Part shown: positions 56,410 through 64,000 of the stretch, piece by piece
How the letters are laid out: each line of letters opens with the position of its first letter
How positions within the stretch are numbered: the stretch's first letter is position 1
From: an uncultured Bacilli bacterium
GTDB taxonomy: Bacteria > Bacillota_I > Bacilli_A > RFN20 > CAG-826
NCBI GenBank assembly: GCA_944363565.1
Contig: CALVUI010000003.1
Span: 1-64,000, forward strand
Length of the DNA stretch: 64,000 nucleotides
Direction of reading: 5' to 3'
Position numbers and translations under genes: made by a program
The notes under the pieces: model-generated
Databases searched by the model: none
The model's input: the letters and a program-made list of their open reading frames with translations, nothing else
What the model was told of the DNA's origin: nothing

Positions 56410-56849
56410 TTGTCCTCCTTCTTCAGCATCTCGGCCATGGCGGTCCAGCCCATGGTGGCGCAGTGGATCCGTCCGGCCTGACGCCCGGTGTTCTTGAAGG
56501 CCAAGGCCTCGTCGAGGGCCTCTTGGTCATAGGGTTTTTCGGCGATCATGGCCAAAAACTGGTCAATGATATAGAAAGCTTTCTCCTTGTCCTTGCCGAT
56601 CAAAAGATCGCAAAGGATGTCGGTCGAGGCCTTGGAAATGGTGCAGGCCACCCCGTTGAACATGGCGTCCGTCACCTTTCCGTTTTCGTATTTGAGATAA
56701 AGATCGAAATCGTCGATGCAGTTGTCGCTGTCGGCGTGGACTTTTTCATACTCCTCGGGCTTGGCGGGAACCCCGAAGTGCCGCGGGTTGGCGTAATGGT
56801 CCATGATGATTTCCCTCATCATCATCGGATCGAGTTCAAAAGTAGGCAT
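56406..56849 (-). CDS. sufU: SufU zinc-dependent sulfurtransferase
   Basis: 147 residues from ATG 56849, with GGAG 8 bases upstream; the frame further upstream is a reading of sufS. SufU/IscU fold: [38 protein letters not shown] and RIHCATMGW. The zinc ligands appear as C-x-D in NCIDDFD, then the Cys of GVACTIS and of HCATMGW; the usual NPTCGD is changed around the first Cys, but Cys and Asp keep their spacing. It takes persulfide sulfur from SufS. It overlaps sufS by 14 bases. Confidence 0.95.
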   Translation of the reverse strand: MPTFELDPMMMREIIMDHYANPRHFGVPAKPEEYEKVHADSDNCIDDFDLYLKYENGKVTDAMFNGVACTISKASTDILCDLLIGKDKEKAFYIIDQFLAMIAEKPYDQEALDEALAFKNTGRQAGRIHCATMGWTAMAEMLKKEDK

Positions 56850-58071
56850 CGAGAAACTCCTTTCCGTGGGCGATGGCATCGGCCAAGGCATCGATATCTT
56901 CCTTCGTGGTGTAGAAATAGAAGGAAGCCCGGACCGTGGCAACGGTCCCTAGGAAGTCCATGAGGATCTTCGCGCAGTGCTGGCCGCTTCTGACGGCAAT
57001 GCCCCGGCTATTGAAGAAAGTCGCGGCATCCTGGGCGAAGACGTCCTTCACGTTGAAGGTAACGATCGGGCCTTCGCTATCGTGGTTGTAGATGATGGCG
57101 TTGCCGGTCTTTTCAATCTGCTCCACCGCATACTTCTTGAGGCTTTTTTCGTATTCCTCGATTTCCTCCATCCCGATCTTCTGGAGGTACTCGATGGCGG
57201 CCCTGAGGCCGATGATCCCCTCGAGGTTCTGGGTCCCGGCTTCGAAGCGCATCGGAGGAGCAAGGAAAGAGGCATCGCCGCACATGTCGAACTTGGCGTT
57301 GTTGCCCCCGCCCGTCATGAAGGGATCCATCTTCTCCAAAAGGGAATATTTCCCATAGAGAACCCCGATCCCGGTCGGCCCGCACAGCTTATGGCCCGAG
57401 AAGCTGAGGAAGTCGACGTCGCTATCGGCGACATCGGTCTTCTTATGGGGAACCGATTGGGCCCCGTCGACCGCTAGTAGAATCCCATTTTCATGGCAAA
57501 TCTTGGCTATTTCCTTGATGGGGGCGCTATAGGCCAGAACGTTGGTAACTTCGGCAATCGAGACGATTTTCGTCTTTTCCGTCAAACTTTTGCGGACATT
57601 CTCGACGGTCAGCCTTCCTTCTTCGGTTAACGGAATGAAGTTGACCTCACAGCCCGTCATCTCCTTGACCTTGTACCAAGGAAGGACGTTGGAGGCGTGC
57701 TCGGCTTCGGTCAGAAGGATCTCGTCCCCGGGCTTCAGATACTTGGAAGCGTAACCAAAGGCCAGAAGGTTCAAAGAGGAAGTGGTCCCAGAAGTAAAGA
57801 CGATTTCCTCGGGCCGCTTGGCCCCGATGAAGGCGGCCACGGTTTCCCGGGTCCTTTCGACTTCCTGGTCCATCTTGAAGCAGAGGTCATAGTCCCCGCG
57901 ATGGCTATTGGAGGTTTCCTCGTAGTAGTAACGCTCGACCGCCTTGATGACCGGATAGGGCTTGAAGGTGGTGGAGGCATTGTCGAGCCAGATCAAAGGA
58001 TGACCCTGCATCTTGATCCCATTGGCAATCATCGGGAAATCTTTTCTAAGAACGTACGGATCGAACATCAT
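56836..58071 (-). CDS. sufS: Cysteine desulfurase SufS
   Basis: 411 residues. PLP enzyme class V: WLDNASTTFKP, NSHRGDYD, TSGTTSSLNLLAFGY, VDGAQSVPHKK, the PLP lysine in SFSGHKLCGPTGIGVLYG, and the catalytic loop GIAVRSGQHCAKILMDFLG with the persulfide Cys. It provides sulfur for Fe-S clusters and thio-modified tRNA, including MiaB-dependent ms2i6A in this window. It overlaps sufD by 4 bases. Confidence 0.97.
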   Translation of the reverse strand: MMFDPYVLRKDFPMIANGIKMQGHPLIWLDNASTTFKPYPVIKAVERYYYEETSNSHRGDYDLCFKMDQEVERTRETVAAFIGAKRPEEIVFTSGTTSSLNLLAFGYASKYLKPGDEILLTEAEHASNVLPWYKVKEMTGCEVNFIPLTEEGRLTVENVRKSLTEKTKIVSIAEVTNVLAYSAPIKEIAKICHENGILLAVDGAQSVPHKKTDVADSDVDFLSFSGHKLCGPTGIGVLYGKYSLLEKMDPFMTGGGNNAKFDMCGDASFLAPPMRFEAGTQNLEGIIGLRAAIEYLQKIGMEEIEEYEKSLKKYAVEQIEKTGNAIIYNHDSEGPIVTFNVKDVFAQDAATFFNSRGIAVRSGQHCAKILMDFLGTVATVRASFYFYTTKEDIDALADAIAHGKEFLDAYF

Positions 58072-58748
58072 AGGTTCCTCTCGATGGCTTCGTTGAGTTT
58101 GGCCTGTTCTTCTTCGGAGAAATAGGGCAAGACCGGAAGCAAATAACCGGACGTAATGAGACGCCTAGCTTCCTTTTCGGGAATGCCGCGGCTCTCCAAA
58201 TAAAAGAGATGCTGCTCATCGACCATCCCTTCGGCCGAGCCGTGGCTGGCCATGACGTCGTTTTCGTCGATCTTAAGGATCGGCGAGGCCGAGGCAAAGC
58301 AGCCCTTGTCGAAGACGATGATCCTGGCTTCCTGTCTCGTATTGGCCTTCTTGGCCCCGTGCTTGATATGGCCGGTCCCCGAGAGGGTCAGGCGGGACTT
58401 GCCGGCCACGATGCCGCGGCTTTCGACCAAGGCCTTGGAGGATCCGCCTTCATGGATGGCGGAGAGATAAACCTTCTTGTCGGAGGCCCCGGAGGCGATG
58501 GTGGACGCCACCGCGTGGAAGGAAGCGCCTTCTTCCAAAATAGCTTCGATATTGATGACGCCCTTGCCTTCGGCGAAGAGGGCCAAAGCAAGCTCAACCG
58601 AAGCGTTTTCCGCCACTCTGAGCACGATATGCGTGGATTTTTGATTGTTTAGCGAAGCAAGGGACAGACGAAAACATTCCCCGGGTCCGATTTCGTAAGT
58701 GGCTTCTTCCGGGAAATCATCAAGGAGGGAAAGACGCTTATCGGCCAT
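58068..58748 (-). CDS. sufD: SufD, short form
   Basis: 226 residues from the second ATG, which has AAGGTGG 6 bases upstream; the first ATG (58754) lies too close to that site. Only the beta-helix core and C-terminal region are present: ASASPILKIDENDVMASHGSAEGMVDEQHLFYLESRGIPEKEARRLITSGYL contains the SufB/SufD family histidine and SufC contact. Typical SufD is 350-430 residues, so the N-terminal helical domain is missing. SufD pairs with SufB in the SufBC2D complex and supports iron entry. It overlaps sufC by 11 bases. Confidence 0.93.
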   Translation of the reverse strand: MADKRLSLLDDFPEEATYEIGPGECFRLSLASLNNQKSTHIVLRVAENASVELALALFAEGKGVINIEAILEEGASFHAVASTIASGASDKKVYLSAIHEGGSSKALVESRGIVAGKSRLTLSGTGHIKHGAKKANTRQEARIIVFDKGCFASASPILKIDENDVMASHGSAEGMVDEQHLFYLESRGIPEKEARRLITSGYLLPVLPYFSEEEQAKLNEAIERNL

Positions 58749-59565
58749 TGGCATCCACCTTGACGGCGCAGGTGCCGATGGAGACGGAATTCATCTTGCG
58801 TTCGTCGCTTTTTTCGATCTCGATCCCGAGTTCGTCCTTGATCCATTCGTAGCCCTGGGTATCGATCCTCTTGGCGAGTTCAGGGCCGCCTTGGACGGCC
58901 ACTCTCCCATCGACGATGACGGCGGTCTTGTTGGGTTTGACCATCTCGAAGAGGCGGTCATAGTGGGAGACGATAAGGAAGCCGGTTCCCTTTTCCTTCT
59001 GGCGGTTGATGGCGGCCGAGACGACGTTGAGGGCGTCGACGTCGAGGCCGGAGTCGATCTCGTCTAGGAAAGCGAATTTGGGGTTCAGCAAGATCATTTG
59101 GAGGATCTCGTTCCGCTTCTTCTCCCCGCCCGAGAAGCCCTCGTTGAGATTGCGCTTGCTCATCTCGAAGGGGATGCCGATCTCGCGGTAGGCATCTTGG
59201 AGGAGGCGGTAGGTTTCAAAGAATGTCAGGGGCTTTTCCCGGTGGGCGTTCATGGCCGCCTTGTAGAAGTCGGCGGAGTTGAGACCCGGGATCTCGCTCG
59301 GGGTCTGCATGGCCAAAAATAGGCCCTTCTTCGACCGCTGGTCCGGGGTCAAGGAAAGGAGGTCTTCCCCGTCGATGGTGACCTTGCCGCCGTAGACGAT
59401 GTAACGGGGGTTGCCCATGAGGACGCCGAGCAGCGTCGACTTGCCGTGGCCGTTGGGGCCCAAAACGGCGATGGTGTCGGTGGAATCAAAGGAAAGATTG
59501 AGGCCTTTGAGGATTTTTTTGCCGGGGATTCCGGCTTCGAGATTTTCGATTACGATGGTTGACAT
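58738..59565 (-). CDS. sufC: Fe-S assembly ATPase SufC
   Basis: 275 residues. ABC ATPase with GPNGHGKSTLLGVLMG, the SufC-type Q-loop region MQTPSEIPGLNSADF, signature NEGFSGGEKKRNEILQMILLNPKFAFLDEIDSGLDVDALNVV, and SHYDRL. The signature GFSGGEKKRNE is unique to SufC. It drives conformational change of SufBD. A C-terminal tail of about 25 residues beyond the usual end contains a Cys. First gene of the suf operon; TATAAA at 59588-59583 is the likely -10. Confidence 0.97.
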   Translation of the reverse strand: MSTIVIENLEAGIPGKKILKGLNLSFDSTDTIAVLGPNGHGKSTLLGVLMGNPRYIVYGGKVTIDGEDLLSLTPDQRSKKGLFLAMQTPSEIPGLNSADFYKAAMNAHREKPLTFFETYRLLQDAYREIGIPFEMSKRNLNEGFSGGEKKRNEILQMILLNPKFAFLDEIDSGLDVDALNVVSAAINRQKEKGTGFLIVSHYDRLFEMVKPNKTAVIVDGRVAVQGGPELAKRIDTQGYEWIKDELGIEIEKSDERKMNSVSIGTCAVKVDANGR

Positions 59566-59582
59566 GGCTTTTCCGGGCCCAT

Positions 59583-59588
59583 TTTATA
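59583..59588 (-). promoter_or_regulatory. -10 box of the suf operon
   Basis: TATAAA (within TGTATAAAAT) on the minus strand lies 17 bases before the sufC ATG. A weak TTTGCG is found 16 bases upstream as -35. The leader contains GGAAAA as a weak ribosome binding site. Confidence 0.45.
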
Positions 59589-59647
59589 CACCCTCTACGA
59601 GAGCCGCAAACGATATGGTAAAGAAGGCCGATGGGCCATGGGTTTTT

Positions 59648-59677
59648 TGCTTGTTGCAAGCATTCTCTATAGAGAAT
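59648..59677. promoter_or_regulatory. Two adjacent palindromes in the suf/lipoprotein intergenic region
   Basis: TGCTTG-TTG-CAAGCA (59648-59662) is followed at once by the perfect 16-base palindrome ATTCTCTATAGAGAAT (59662-59677). The second palindrome fills the spacer of the rightward promoter, the usual place for a repressor operator. No regulator for it is identified in the window. Confidence 0.55.
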
Positions 59678-59682
59678 AAACT
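59654..59682 (+). promoter_or_regulatory. Promoter of the lipoprotein operon
   Basis: TTGCAA (59654-59659), a 17-base spacer and TAAACT (59677-59682). It is followed by a leader of about 45 bases with GGAGGAG before ATG 59735. Confidence 0.5.
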
Positions 59683-59734
59683 TATCGCGCAACTTTGAAA
59701 GGTTGGTTTTATTTTTGGAGGAGCATCCCCGCAT

Positions 59735-61831
59735 ATGAAAACGAAAATCAAAGCGATCGCGGTGCTTGGTGCCTTCGTCGGAGCCTTGGCCCTAACCGGC
59801 TGCAACGGCGCGACGCCCGATAAGGGTGGCAACATCCTCACCTATACCGACAGCAATGGGAATGTCGTCGGTTATACGGCTGAAGAGTTGTTACAGGACT
59901 ACCAGGCCAACGGCTCGGCCTTGTCGACCCAATTCGACAAGATCTACGAGGTCCTGATCCGCAAATATTACAGCGATCCGAAGCTGGCGAACGTTTACCA
60001 GAACATTCGTAACAACGCCCAGAACGCCGTCCAAAGCGACATGGAAACGGCCCAGAACAACGCCACGACCAACGGCACGACCTACGAAGCCGAACTCCAG
60101 TCGATCCTCGATAGCCACAACGTCGAAAACATCGACGAGTTGCTTGAGTACTACATCTACAACGGCACCGGGACCGGCGAGAACGACTTCATCGGCGAAA
60201 AGGGGACCTTCGAAACGGACTTCTACGCCGACAACATCGCCGCCATCCGCGACGGGAACAAGGACGGCCTCAACGGTTCCGATCCCATCTTCCCGGAAAG
60301 CGAAGAGTTCGGGGTTGGCAATGAAGGCTGGCTCAAGGAAGAGACCCCCTACCACGTCCGTCACGTCCTCATCAACGTCTCGGCTTCCTATAGCAACTTC
60401 GTGACCGGGGAAATCACCCAGGACGATGCCAAGAGCCTCAGCACCGCCGTCTTCTCTTTGGCCGGTGACCCCCGTTCCGGGAGCAGCACCCGCCAAACCT
60501 TCGGCCAGATCGCCCTTTCCCAAAGCGATGACGAGGGGAGCGCCGCCCGTTATGGCGACCTCGGCCTCATGTCCGATAGCTATGTCAACGAATTCCGTCT
60601 CGGCATCTATGCCTTCGAATCCTTATATAACAAGGAGGCGACCAAGGCGGGGAATACCTATGGCAATGAAAACGTCTACCGCATCACCCCGGGGCTGACC
60701 CAGGAAGCGACCGGGACCACCGAGGAAGACATCGACCAGGACCAGACCGTCGGTTACGGTGCCTCCCAAAAGACCGTCTATGACTTCTTTGCCGAAGGCG
60801 AGAAGTACGACACCGAGCTCAATGGTGTCTCTAGCGGCATCGGGACCATCCCCTACGGGGCGGCCGTCGCTCTTGCCACCACCGCCGAAAACGGCTGGGA
60901 ACGCGACGAGAACAACCAGCTCGTCAACGACGGTGTCGCCACCACCTTCCCGCGCAACATCATCTTCAACAAGTACTTCAACAAGCACAACGTCTGCGTC
61001 ATCACCCCCAATGACATCGCCTTCAACGACAGCCGAATCAGCGACACCTTGAAGGACGGGGTCTACAAGCCCGAATACGGCGCCATCCCCGGCTTCCAAG
61101 TCGACACCACCGAGGTCCTGCCGCAGTTCGAGCATAACGTGCTCACCAACGAACGCGGTCAGATCATCTTGGCCGTGAGGGCCGGGACCGCCGACTACAC
61201 CGGCATCCACTTCATGGTCATCGAAAGAAGCGGCCTCAGCCAATACGGCAGCAAGCTCGATGGCGGTAAGCTCACCACCCTGACCGCCGAAGACGACAAG
61301 GTCGCCGACCTCAGCGAGTACTACACCCTCCACACCGAAAGCGAATCCGGGTATCCGAAGGACAATGACGGCAACAACCTTGCCACCTACGTCAACTTCA
61401 ACACCCAGACCATCACCGGTGGGAGCAGCGACAACAACCAAACCTCCCGCGTCTCCACCATCCGGAGCGAAATCGAAGGCTATAGCGACGCCATCTCGAC
61501 CTACATCTTCCAGCAACTGATGGAAGGCGGGACCGAAGACGGGGCCAAGATCGAATTCCTCGACGACAAGCTCGAGGCCGACATGCAACGCTACATCCGT
61601 CTGCGTAGGACCGCGGCCGACGATGACGAATTCGAAACCCTCAAGGATGCCTGGAGCACCTATGCCGAACTCTTGACGGCCCAGGAAAGCGCCAGGACCA
61701 TGGGTTATGATGCCGACGGTGATGTCACCACCGGCCGTCCGAACCTCGTCCCCGAAAGGTGCGCCATCGGCTTTAAGTCCCATAGCGGGGCCGATTGGCA
61801 AGAAGGAGGAGTTTGCTACTATGCGCAATAA
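59735..61831 (+). CDS. Large lipoprotein with parvulin/PrsA-like features
   Basis: 698 residues. A lipoprotein signal peptide is clear (KTKIKAIAVLGAFVGALALTGC, acylated Cys 22). The middle contains segments resembling a parvulin-type prolyl isomerase: YHVRHVLINVSA near residue 210, then RYGDLGLMSDSYVNEFRLGIYAFES near 270-295, and GIHFMVIERS near 490, suggesting a PrsA/SurA-like fold with large insertions between the strands. PrsA is about 290 residues, so this is more than twice the usual size. The enzymatic role is inferred only from these fragments. The end overlaps the second lipoprotein gene by 11 bases. Confidence 0.85.
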   Translation: MKTKIKAIAVLGAFVGALALTGCNGATPDKGGNILTYTDSNGNVVGYTAEELLQDYQANGSALSTQFDKIYEVLIRKYYSDPKLANVYQNIRNNAQNAVQSDMETAQNNATTNGTTYEAELQSILDSHNVENIDELLEYYIYNGTGTGENDFIGEKGTFETDFYADNIAAIRDGNKDGLNGSDPIFPESEEFGVGNEGWLKEETPYHVRHVLINVSASYSNFVTGEITQDDAKSLSTAVFSLAGDPRSGSSTRQTFGQIALSQSDDEGSAARYGDLGLMSDSYVNEFRLGIYAFESLYNKEATKAGNTYGNENVYRITPGLTQEATGTTEEDIDQDQTVGYGASQKTVYDFFAEGEKYDTELNGVSSGIGTIPYGAAVALATTAENGWERDENNQLVNDGVATTFPRNIIFNKYFNKHNVCVITPNDIAFNDSRISDTLKDGVYKPEYGAIPGFQVDTTEVLPQFEHNVLTNERGQIILAVRAGTADYTGIHFMVIERSGLSQYGSKLDGGKLTTLTAEDDKVADLSEYYTLHTESESGYPKDNDGNNLATYVNFNTQTITGGSSDNNQTSRVSTIRSEIEGYSDAISTYIFQQLMEGGTEDGAKIEFLDDKLEADMQRYIRLRRTAADDDEFETLKDAWSTYAELLTAQESARTMGYDADGDVTTGRPNLVPERCAIGFKSHSGADWQEGGVCYYAQ

Positions 61832-63539
61832 AACCAAATTGGCGGCCACCTTGCTGACAGCCATCGCCGGCGTGGCGACCCTTGCTTCCTGCAACCGCGT
61901 CGAAGCCCGTCCCACCGACAGCGAGTACTACAAGTCGATCCTCAACCTCGAGGGCATCGTCAACAACCAGATGAAGGAAATCTACGATGCCGTCGTCGTG
62001 GCCGGGGATACCAATTCCGAAACCGTCCTCAACAACGTCCTCTACCGTTACGCCACCACGATGTTCGGCGAACTCTACGGGGAAAACGGCCTCAAGGAAG
62101 CGGTCAATAACAACGACGAGACCAAGCTCCAGGCCATCGCCGATACCTACGAGATCTACGAAGGCGACGTCGAGCGCGTCAAGTCGATCTACAAGCAGAT
62201 CGTCTATCGGATCGAGGAAGTCTTCCTTGGCTACGTCAAGGACACCACCTACCAGACCCGTTCCGTCTTCGAGGAAGAAAAGTTCTACGACCAGCGGATC
62301 GCCGAGTACTACGACCTCCCCGAGGTCGCTTCCACCGATTTCAACCGGAAGTTGGTCGGCGGTTCCCTCCGCCTGGTCGAAGGGACCCTTGGCTATGACG
62401 ATTCCCTGGTTGGGGAAAACGCCTACTTCGGCGACATCCTCGACCGTTACGAGACCTACATCAAGGTGGCGGTCCTCCCCGACATCTACCGTAACCTCCT
62501 GACCTCGGAATACCTCATCTCCCAGAACTACCGTTCCTTGGGACTCAGCTACGCCCGGAAGGTCGACATCATCAACCTCCCCAACAACAGCGACCCCAAC
62601 ATGATCAACGCCACCCGGAACCTGATGGATTCCTATTCCACCAACGTCATCAACGCCGGGCTGGACGGGGAAACCTACGGCTTCGAGTTCCTGAGCAACC
62701 TCTACAAGGGGACCTACGAATTCGCGACCGATACCCGCGGCAGCGCCGCAAGTGACTCCGAGGCCGACAAGCTGGCCCACGAGATCTACAGCGAGGCCGG
62801 CTGGACCGAGGCTACCATCGATAGCGATCCCCTTTCCGCCGACGGCGGGGAGGCCAGCTACTACAAGGAATCCTCCCTCGGGGCCATCTACGAAGACTGG
62901 AAGCTATTGACCGACAACCGCTTCAGCGACGATGATTCGGTCCGGAGCGAATTCACCGGTTCGGGGGCCTATGCCCCGGAAATCGGGTTCCAAATCCGTT
63001 ACCAGGAACTGGTGGCCGCTTCCCACACCACCCACGGCTGGTTCACCAGCTCCGGCATGCCTTCCGATACCGTCCCCAGCGCCATGCAGACCCGCCTCTT
63101 CCGGATGAACGTCGCCAACGAAGTCGACTTCAACCTCAATGAGGACGGAACCGCCTATGAGGACAACCTCAACATGGACTACGGCTGGTACCGCGGCGGG
63201 GACTATTACCTGGTCCCGGCCAACTACGAAGACGGGGACCAGAACCCCTTCGTCGTCACCAACGCCGGCAACTGGTACATCATCAAGGTCGAAGAAGCGG
63301 TCAAGACCGCCAAGCTCTCGGAAACCAACGACCAGAGCTACGACAAGATGCTCAAGCACGAGGATGAACCCCTCTTCCTCGACGAAGTGGCGATGAACGT
63401 GGCCTATGCCCTAAGTAGCAACGACACCTACGCCAATTCGGCAAAGCAGTACTACGTCGAACAGATGGCCATCTCCTTCCACGACGATGACGTCTACGAC
63501 TACTTCAAGACCACTTTCGGTGGCTTGTTCAACGACTAG
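61821..63539 (+). CDS. Large lipoprotein, companion of the parvulin-like one
   Basis: 572 residues from ATG 61821, with GGAGGAG about 9 bases upstream. The lipoprotein signal ends in GVATLASC (Cys about 23). The mature part is rich in Y, D and E, with a helical N-terminal region (SILNLEGIVNNQMKEIYDAVV) loosely like the corresponding part of the upstream lipoprotein, but I see no HVRHVLI motif and no clear parvulin strands. Function unknown. Shared operon and overlapping ends suggest the two act together outside the membrane, perhaps as a chaperone with its partner. Confidence 0.8.
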   Translation: MRNKTKLAATLLTAIAGVATLASCNRVEARPTDSEYYKSILNLEGIVNNQMKEIYDAVVVAGDTNSETVLNNVLYRYATTMFGELYGENGLKEAVNNNDETKLQAIADTYEIYEGDVERVKSIYKQIVYRIEEVFLGYVKDTTYQTRSVFEEEKFYDQRIAEYYDLPEVASTDFNRKLVGGSLRLVEGTLGYDDSLVGENAYFGDILDRYETYIKVAVLPDIYRNLLTSEYLISQNYRSLGLSYARKVDIINLPNNSDPNMINATRNLMDSYSTNVINAGLDGETYGFEFLSNLYKGTYEFATDTRGSAASDSEADKLAHEIYSEAGWTEATIDSDPLSADGGEASYYKESSLGAIYEDWKLLTDNRFSDDDSVRSEFTGSGAYAPEIGFQIRYQELVAASHTTHGWFTSSGMPSDTVPSAMQTRLFRMNVANEVDFNLNEDGTAYEDNLNMDYGWYRGGDYYLVPANYEDGDQNPFVVTNAGNWYIIKVEEAVKTAKLSETNDQSYDKMLKHEDEPLFLDEVAMNVAYALSSNDTYANSAKQYYVEQMAISFHDDDVYDYFKTTFGGLFND

Positions 63540-63561
63540 GTCCAATTAAGCCTTATAATTC

Positions 63562-63587
63562 GGGATGGGAAACACCCATCCCTTTTT
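63562..63587 (+). terminator. Terminator after the lipoproteins, in front of the HIT gene
   Basis: GGGATGGG-AAACA-CCCATCCC is a perfect 8-bp stem followed by TTTTT. TATAAT at 63554-63559 lies just before it, so if that box is a promoter the hairpin would be inside the HIT leader. Confidence 0.85.
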
Positions 63588-63600
63588 GCTAGGAGGAAGC

Positions 63601-64000
63601 ATGAAAGACATATTCTGTTCCATCATCGCCGGCGAGATCCCGGCGACCCGGGTCTACGAAGACGACGACGTCTTGGCCATCCTTGATATCAGCCAGGTCA
63701 CCAAGGGCCATACCTTGGTCATGCCCAAGGCCCATTACGCTTCGATCCTCGATACCCCCAAGGAGACCCTCCACAAGGTCTACGACGTGGCCCAAAGGAT
63801 CGCCCAGGCCATGGAAAGCGTCCTCGGGGCCAAGGGCGTCAACATACTTACCAACGCCGGGGAACTGGCCGGCCAGACCGTCCCCCACTTCCACGTCCAC
63901 GTCATCCCCCGTTACGTCGGGGGCGAAGGCGGCTTCCAGATCACCATGAAGAGTAGGGAGAACCAGGAAGACCTCCCCCTGCTCGCCCATACGATCAAGG
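63601..64000 (+). CDS. hit: HIT-family nucleotide hydrolase, cut by the window edge
   Basis: The first 133 residues are visible and the frame is still open at 64000. AGGAGG lies just before ATG 63601. The histidine-triad motif HFHVHVIPRY is intact near residue 99, with the N-terminal CSIIAGEIPATRVYEDDDVLAILDI typical of the Hint/HIT branch (Bacillus Hit, YhaE). These enzymes split nucleoside phosphoramidates and AMP-lysine-type adducts. Only a few C-terminal residues should be missing. Confidence 0.95.
   Translation, partial: MKDIFCSIIAGEIPATRVYEDDDVLAILDISQVTKGHTLVMPKAHYASILDTPKETLHKVYDVAQRIAQAMESVLGAKGVNILTNAGELAGQTVPHFHVHVIPRYVGGEGGFQITMKSRENQEDLPLLAHTIK

Noticed and set aside
55204-56481. 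Rightward open frame of 425 codons opposite sufB and sufU
   Set aside because: It is antisense to two confidently identified genes, with the same low-complexity D/V/G bias; no start signal supports it.
60623-61915. Leftward open frame of 430 codons opposite the lipoproteins
   Set aside because: It is a shadow frame of the lipoprotein genes, whose signal peptides and ribosome binding sites are convincing.
1-64000. tRNA genes, CRISPR arrays, insertion sequences, prophage or rRNA
   Set aside because: I looked in the gaps between genes for tRNA T-arms, repeated spacers, transposase motifs and rRNA signatures and saw none. Most gaps are under 150 bases.

Overview
The window is bacterial chromosome from a member of the Bacilli / Mollicutes-related Firmicutes with an unusually GC-rich genome (well above 50% by eye over most of the window). 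Placement rests on gene content: RNA polymerase delta (rpoE), RNase Y, GpsB, RecU, DnaD, a type-B RNase P RNA, a SufCDSUB Fe-S operon with SufU, Soj/Spo0J-type ParA/ParB, and gene orders that match Bacillus (pgsA-cinA-recA-rny-ymdB-miaB-ricA, gpsB-rnpB, argS-rpoE-fba, mnmG-rsmG-parA-parB). A flavodiiron protein, formate-tetrahydrofolate ligase and a 4Fe-4S ferredoxin suggest an anaerobe. No sporulation gene is seen. I cannot name a genus.

Layout. 1-1925 is a strikingly AT-rich three-gene cassette (small membrane protein, TetR regulator, membrane protein) that looks foreign. 1944-5842 holds two overlapping DUF262 genes, a GmrSD-like candidate defence pair. 6056-10553 has a membrane protein, a MarR-controlled ABC exporter, a lone HTH protein and a NifU-like protein. 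10604-17691 runs leftward through fprA, a CysQ-like phosphatase, fba, rpoE, argS, ispF, ychF and a cold-shock gene. 17768-22969 holds mgsA and two large ABC ATPase-permease fusions. 23006-33772 is a leftward block for tRNA modification, RNA turnover, recombination and lipid synthesis: a DUF951 gene, fhs, tcdA, miaA, a miaB-ricA fusion, ymdB, rny, recA, cinA, pgsA, rnpB and gpsB. 33851-39824 holds a DnaQ-like exonuclease and recU, then nth, dnaD, a truncated cca-like gene, hup, der and cmk. 39935-44817 holds a melibiose/raffinose-type symporter with a GH36 alpha-galactosidase, a ferredoxin, and ribU under an FMN riboswitch. 44984-50800 is a 1,938-residue helicase-nuclease. 50846-59565 is parB-parA-rsmG-mnmG running on from sufB-U-S-D-C, so oriC may be near. 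59735-63539 encodes two large lipoproteins, the first with parvulin-like features, and a HIT-family gene runs off the right edge.

The most notable observations are: fusion of MiaB to a RicA (YmcA)-like domain next to rny; a repeated arrangement in which a -10 box lies 6-9 bases before a start codon that lacks a Shine-Dalgarno, suggesting frequent leaderless mRNAs; the paired DUF262 genes and the giant DUF4011 helicase-nuclease as defence candidates; a ParB lacking the usual CTP-binding signature residues; a CCA-adding enzyme reduced to its head and neck; an FMN riboswitch whose terminator stem contains the ribosome binding site; and an ABC gene whose best start codon is ATC.
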